Below, in pieces: positions 6,282 to 8,627 of a stretch of DNA of 8,627 nucleotides; positions within the stretch are counted from its first letter, which is position 1; each line of letters starts with the position of its first letter. The stretch comes from Planctomycetota bacterium (GTDB lineage: Bacteria > Planctomycetota > MHYJ01 > JACQXL01), in contig JASEHY010000056.1 of the NCBI GenBank assembly GCA_030018555.1, positions 1 to 8,627 of the forward strand, written 5' to 3'. A program made the translations under genes and the position numbers. The notes beneath the pieces are model-generated. The model did no database searches, had not been told where the DNA came from, and worked only from the letters and a program-made list of their open reading frames with translations.

Positions 6282-6662
6282 TTATTCCCCCTTATTAAAG
6301 GGGGTTAGGGGGTTGTTTTCAATCCATCCCTCAATTACTCTCAAAACATTTCTTATGTCTTTTTTAACATCCAAATCATTAAATCTCAGTATCATTAAGC
6401 CGAGAGATTCTAAAAACTGTTGTCTTTTCATATCAACAGGGAATTTCCCATCGTGGCTTATTCCATCAATCTCAATAACCAGTTTAAGAGCGGCGCAATA
6501 AAAATCTACAATATAATCACCTATTGGTTTTTGTCTCATAAATTGGCACCCATACATTTTGCGGTTTTTTAGTTTATTCCAAAGTAATATTTCTGCGAGT
6601 GTACTGTTGTTTCTCAGTTTTCTTGAGAGTGTTTTTAACTTCGGATTGTAATAAATCTTCAT
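6282..6662 (-). CDS. DUF559 endonuclease-domain protein (Vsr/PD-(D/E)XK-like)
   Basis: The 126-residue protein is a single DUF559 domain, a family related to the Vsr mismatch endonuclease and to PD-(D/E)XK nucleases. Visible signatures are STLAEILLWNKLKNRK (20-35, with Glu24), FMRQKPIGDYIVDFYC (41-56, with Asp53), LVIEIDGISH (61-70, with Glu64, Asp66 and His70), and the closing LGLMILRFNDLDV. All candidate catalytic acids are present, so the nuclease may be active; substrate and role are unknown. Residues 116-126 (NNPLTPFNKGE) are encoded by the flanking C-rich repeat, whose copies lie at both ends of the gene. The start codon at 6662 has no clear Shine-Dalgarno sequence. It interrupts the lepA-lepB pair, so I infer a mobile or repeat-associated insertion. 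A stand-alone housekeeping gene is less likely given the repeats. Confidence 0.85.
   Translation of the reverse strand: MKIYYNPKLKTLSRKLRNNSTLAEILLWNKLKNRKMYGCQFMRQKPIGDYIVDFYCAALKLVIEIDGISHDGKFPVDMKRQQFLESLGLMILRFNDLDVKKDIRNVLRVIEGWIENNPLTPFNKGE
6285..6317 (-). repeat. C-rich hairpin repeat, copy 2 (inverted, overlaps the DUF559 3' end)
   Basis: Read on the minus strand this copy starts AACAACCCCCTAACCCCC and ends AAGGGGGAA. It contains a perfect 7-bp stem, CCCCCTT with AAGGGGG, and a 4-base loop (6287-6293 and 6298-6304). It is head-to-head with copy 1, giving a larger imperfect palindrome over 6236-6317. It encodes the last residues and approaches the stop codon of the DUF559 gene. Confidence 0.8.
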
Positions 6663-6671
6663 ATAAGGGAT

Positions 6672-6709
6672 AACAACCCCCTTTATCCCCCTTTCGTAAG
6701 GGGGAATTA
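6672..6709 (+). repeat. C-rich hairpin repeat, copy 3 (upstream side of the DUF559 gene)
   Basis: This copy reads AACAACCCCCTTTATCCCCC and continues to GGGGGAATTA. The inner stem CCCCCTT/AAGGGGG is perfect with loop TCGT (6687-6693 and 6698-6704). It lies just upstream of the DUF559 start codon, in the same orientation as copy 1 and inverted relative to copy 2. Together the copies bracket the endonuclease gene. Confidence 0.8.
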
Positions 6710-6722
6710 CCTGATCCTACTT

Positions 6723-6737
6723 GGAGGAATAGCCTCC
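6723..6737. other. Small hairpin after lepA
   Basis: GGAGG and CCTCC are separated by 5 bases, 26 bases beyond the lepA stop codon in the direction of transcription. There is no T-run after it on the minus strand, so it is not a standard intrinsic terminator. It may be part of the repeat-rich insertion or chance. Confidence 0.3.
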
Positions 6738-6762
6738 CTCTTAAGATTTGATACGGTCTCAA

Positions 6763-8556
6763 TTATTTCCCCGTCTCTCCCGAAAGCACTGCAATAAACG
6801 CAGACTGCGGAATCTCCACAGAGCCGATACTTTTCATCTTCTTCTTACCTTCCTTTTGTTTCGCCCATAGTTTTCTCTTACGAGTAATATCACCGCCGTA
6901 GCATTTACCTGTAACATTTTTAGATAGTGCCGAGATATTCTCACGGGCAACTATTCGCTTACCTACCGCCGCCTGCAACGCTATCTGGAAAAGATGTCTC
7001 GGTATATTCTGTCTTAATAACTGGATTATTCTTCTCCCCTTAGATTCTGCCACACCGTGATGAACGATGGAAGAAAAGGCATCTAATTCCGTATTCGCTA
7101 CGAATATCCGTAACTTTACCATATCTGCCGGTTTATATCCAATAAAAACATAATCCATCGTTCCGAACCCATGCGTGGCTGATTTTAGTTTATCATAAAA
7201 ATCATAGATAATCTCGCCCAACGGCAAATTATAATATAGAATAACTCTGGTAGGGGAGAGGTATTCGGTTTTGAGGTATTCACCTCGTTTCAACTCGCAC
7301 AATGTCATAATACTACCGATGTTCTCAGCCGGAATAATCAGACTCGTCTTGACAATCGGCTCTCTTACCTCTCGGATAGTCAACTCATCCGGGAACTCGG
7401 CAGGATTATCAATACGGAGGGTCTTAGACATCCCGCGTTCTATAACCACCACCTCGTACGGCACATTCGGTGCGGTCTGGACTACTTCTATCTCCTGCTC
7501 CCTTCTAAGTCGCTCTTTAACAATATCCATATGCAACAGCCCTAAAAATCCGCATCTAAAACCCATTCCTAATGCCTCTGAAGTCTCGGGCTCAAAGGTA
7601 AAAGAAGAATCATTGAGCGACAATTTCTCTATAGATTTCTTAAGGGCGGTAAAATCACGACCTTGCACAGGATAAAACCCGGCAAATACCATTGGCAATG
7701 GCTCACGATAGCCGGGCAAAAGAGTCATCTCGCTAACACCCTTGAGTGTAATCGTATCGCCGACCTTGACTTCTCTACTATTACGAATCCCGCTAATAAT
7801 ATAGCCGACCTCACCGGCAGATAATTTCGCAACCTTGACCATTTTCGGAGTAAATATCCCGACCTCTTCCACCTTAAAATTCCTATTATTTCTGAGCATT
7901 ACTATTTCATCATCTATCTTAACAGAACCATCAATCATTCTTACAAAGACTATTACTCCGCGATAGTCATCATAGACTGCGTCAAAGATAAGGGCTTTAA
8001 GGGGCTTATTCACATCGCCTGATGGTGGCGGTATTCGGCTGACTATTGCAGAAAGCACCTTGTCAACATTAGTTCCCAATTTGGCACTCACCTCAATTAT
8101 CTCATCCGGTGGAATTTCCAGCACCTTCTGAATCTCCTCCTTCGTCAACTCAACATTGGCAATCGGCATATCTATCTTATTTATTACAGGAATGACCTTG
8201 AGATTGGACTCTCTCGCCAGAAGGGCATTAGCAACAGTTTGTGCCTGCACACCTTGTGTTGCATCCACTAAAAGCAGTGCTCCCTCGCATGCCTTCAGAC
8301 TCCGCAGAACCTCATAACTGAAATCAACATGACCCGGAGTATCTATGAGATTGAGAAGATAATTCTGATATCTTAACAGGACTGCCTTTGCCTTGATAGT
8401 AATCCCGCGTTCTCGTTCTATTTCTCTATTATCAAGAAACTGCTCGCGCAGTTCTCTCGGAGAGACCGCACCTGTAACCTCAAGCAAACGGTCTGCCAGA
8501 GTGGACTTCCCGTGGTCTATATGAGCAATAATACAAAAATTACGAATATTCTGCAT
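6763..8556 (-). CDS. lepA: Elongation factor 4 (LepA), ribosome back-translocating GTPase
   Basis: LepA is a translational GTPase that binds the ribosome and has been described as a back-translocase with roles in translation under stress and in initiation. The 597-residue length equals the family norm (E. coli 599), so the gene is complete. The G domain shows the P-loop AHIDHGKST (11-19), switch I RERGIT (48-53), DTPGH (72-76), NKID (126-129) and SAK (157-159). Elongation-factor domains II, III and V follow, including the GFRCGFLGLLHMDIV phrase. The LepA-specific C-terminal domain has NVTGKCYGGDITRKRKLWAKQKEGKKKMK near the end, the family signature that separates it from EF-G. The start ATG at 8556 is preceded by AAAAAG, a poor ribosome binding site, but the product begins exactly where the family begins (NIRNFCIIAHIDHGK). 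It precedes lepB, as in the known lepA-lepB operon, but with an intervening endonuclease unit. Confidence 0.98.
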   Translation of the reverse strand: MQNIRNFCIIAHIDHGKSTLADRLLEVTGAVSPRELREQFLDNREIERERGITIKAKAVLLRYQNYLLNLIDTPGHVDFSYEVLRSLKACEGALLLVDATQGVQAQTVANALLARESNLKVIPVINKIDMPIANVELTKEEIQKVLEIPPDEIIEVSAKLGTNVDKVLSAIVSRIPPPSGDVNKPLKALIFDAVYDDYRGVIVFVRMIDGSVKIDDEIVMLRNNRNFKVEEVGIFTPKMVKVAKLSAGEVGYIISGIRNSREVKVGDTITLKGVSEMTLLPGYREPLPMVFAGFYPVQGRDFTALKKSIEKLSLNDSSFTFEPETSEALGMGFRCGFLGLLHMDIVKERLRREQEIEVVQTAPNVPYEVVVIERGMSKTLRIDNPAEFPDELTIREVREPIVKTSLIIPAENIGSIMTLCELKRGEYLKTEYLSPTRVILYYNLPLGEIIYDFYDKLKSATHGFGTMDYVFIGYKPADMVKLRIFVANTELDAFSSIVHHGVAESKGRRIIQLLRQNIPRHLFQIALQAAVGKRIVARENISALSKNVTGKCYGGDITRKRKLWAKQKEGKKKMKSIGSVEIPQSAFIAVLSGETGK

Positions 8557-8596
8557 CTTTTTACTCGCTGTTAGACTGTTGACAAAGTGCCTAAAA

Positions 8597-8627
8597 TGTC
8601 ATTGCGAGCGATAGCGAAGCAATCTCA
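8597..8627. repeat. Dispersed palindromic repeat upstream of lepA (may extend past window)
   Basis: The plus strand reads ATTGCGAGCGATAGCGAAGC followed by AATCTCA. Its ends ATTGC and GCAAT pair (8601-8605 with 8619-8623), forming an imperfect stem. I recall this 'CATTGCGAG...GAAGCAATCTC' element as a common dispersed repeat in many unrelated bacterial genomes. It lies about 40 bases before the lepA start, so it could affect the leader, but no promoter motif is evident in the 71 bases shown. Confidence 0.65.

Noticed and set aside
6574..6762. Minus-strand open frame of 62 codons between lepA and the DUF559 gene
   Set aside because: It is mainly the translation of the C-rich repeat and overlaps the DUF559 gene in another frame. 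Its start has no support.
7271..7675. Plus-strand open frame of 134 codons
   Set aside because: Antisense shadow of lepA, with no protein-like features or ribosome binding site.
8579..8601. Plus-strand promoter with a perfect TTGACA
   Set aside because: No -10 hexamer lies at 16-18 bases, and no plus-strand gene is visible before the window ends.

Overview
All genes in this window lie on the minus strand, so the window is read from right to left. The gene set suggests a planctomycete (Planctomycetota), probably a low-GC one. The evidence is recall of family members, not a search. The signal peptidase I carries a large beta-rich insert ending in an 'RDIYY'-type motif, which I associate with planctomycete signal peptidases. 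The bifunctional-nuclease-family protein has the N-terminal and 'RPLTHDL' wording I recall from that phylum. A small membrane protein resembles the DUF6677 type. Confidence in the phylum is moderate.

Right part (about 8627 to 4694). lepA (elongation factor 4) is followed by lepB (signal peptidase I), the classical lepA-lepB order known from E. coli. Here the two genes are separated by about 570 bases. That gap holds a small DUF559/Vsr-like endonuclease gene and several short repeats, including three copies of a C-rich hairpin repeat that bracket the endonuclease gene. It looks like a repeat-bearing insertion into an ancestral operon. lepB itself has two extra domains threaded into its catalytic domain.

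Middle part (about 4693 to 2032). A 296-base AT-rich intergenic region holds a possible promoter and a pair of DnaA-box-like 9-mers. Downstream of it is a tightly packed run of genes: lptB (ATPase of the lipopolysaccharide exporter), a DUF6677-like membrane protein overlapping it by four bases, a 62-residue two-helix membrane protein, a helical PhoU-like protein, and a bifunctional-nuclease (DUF151) protein. LptB implies an outer membrane with lipopolysaccharide or a related lipid.

Left part (2019 to 1). nuoE and nuoF encode the NADH-oxidising module (thioredoxin-like [2Fe-2S] subunit plus FMN/NADH subunit) of complex I or of an electron-bifurcating hydrogenase. nuoF runs off the left edge. 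Its N-terminal extra [2Fe-2S] domain favours the HndC/HydB type.

Short palindromic or dispersed repeats recur at gene ends: in the 5' end of nuoE, the 3' end of the DUF6677-like gene, before lepB, around the DUF559 gene and upstream of lepA. Several appear to have been absorbed into reading frames, which makes some gene ends uncertain. No tRNA, rRNA, CRISPR array or complete transposon was seen.
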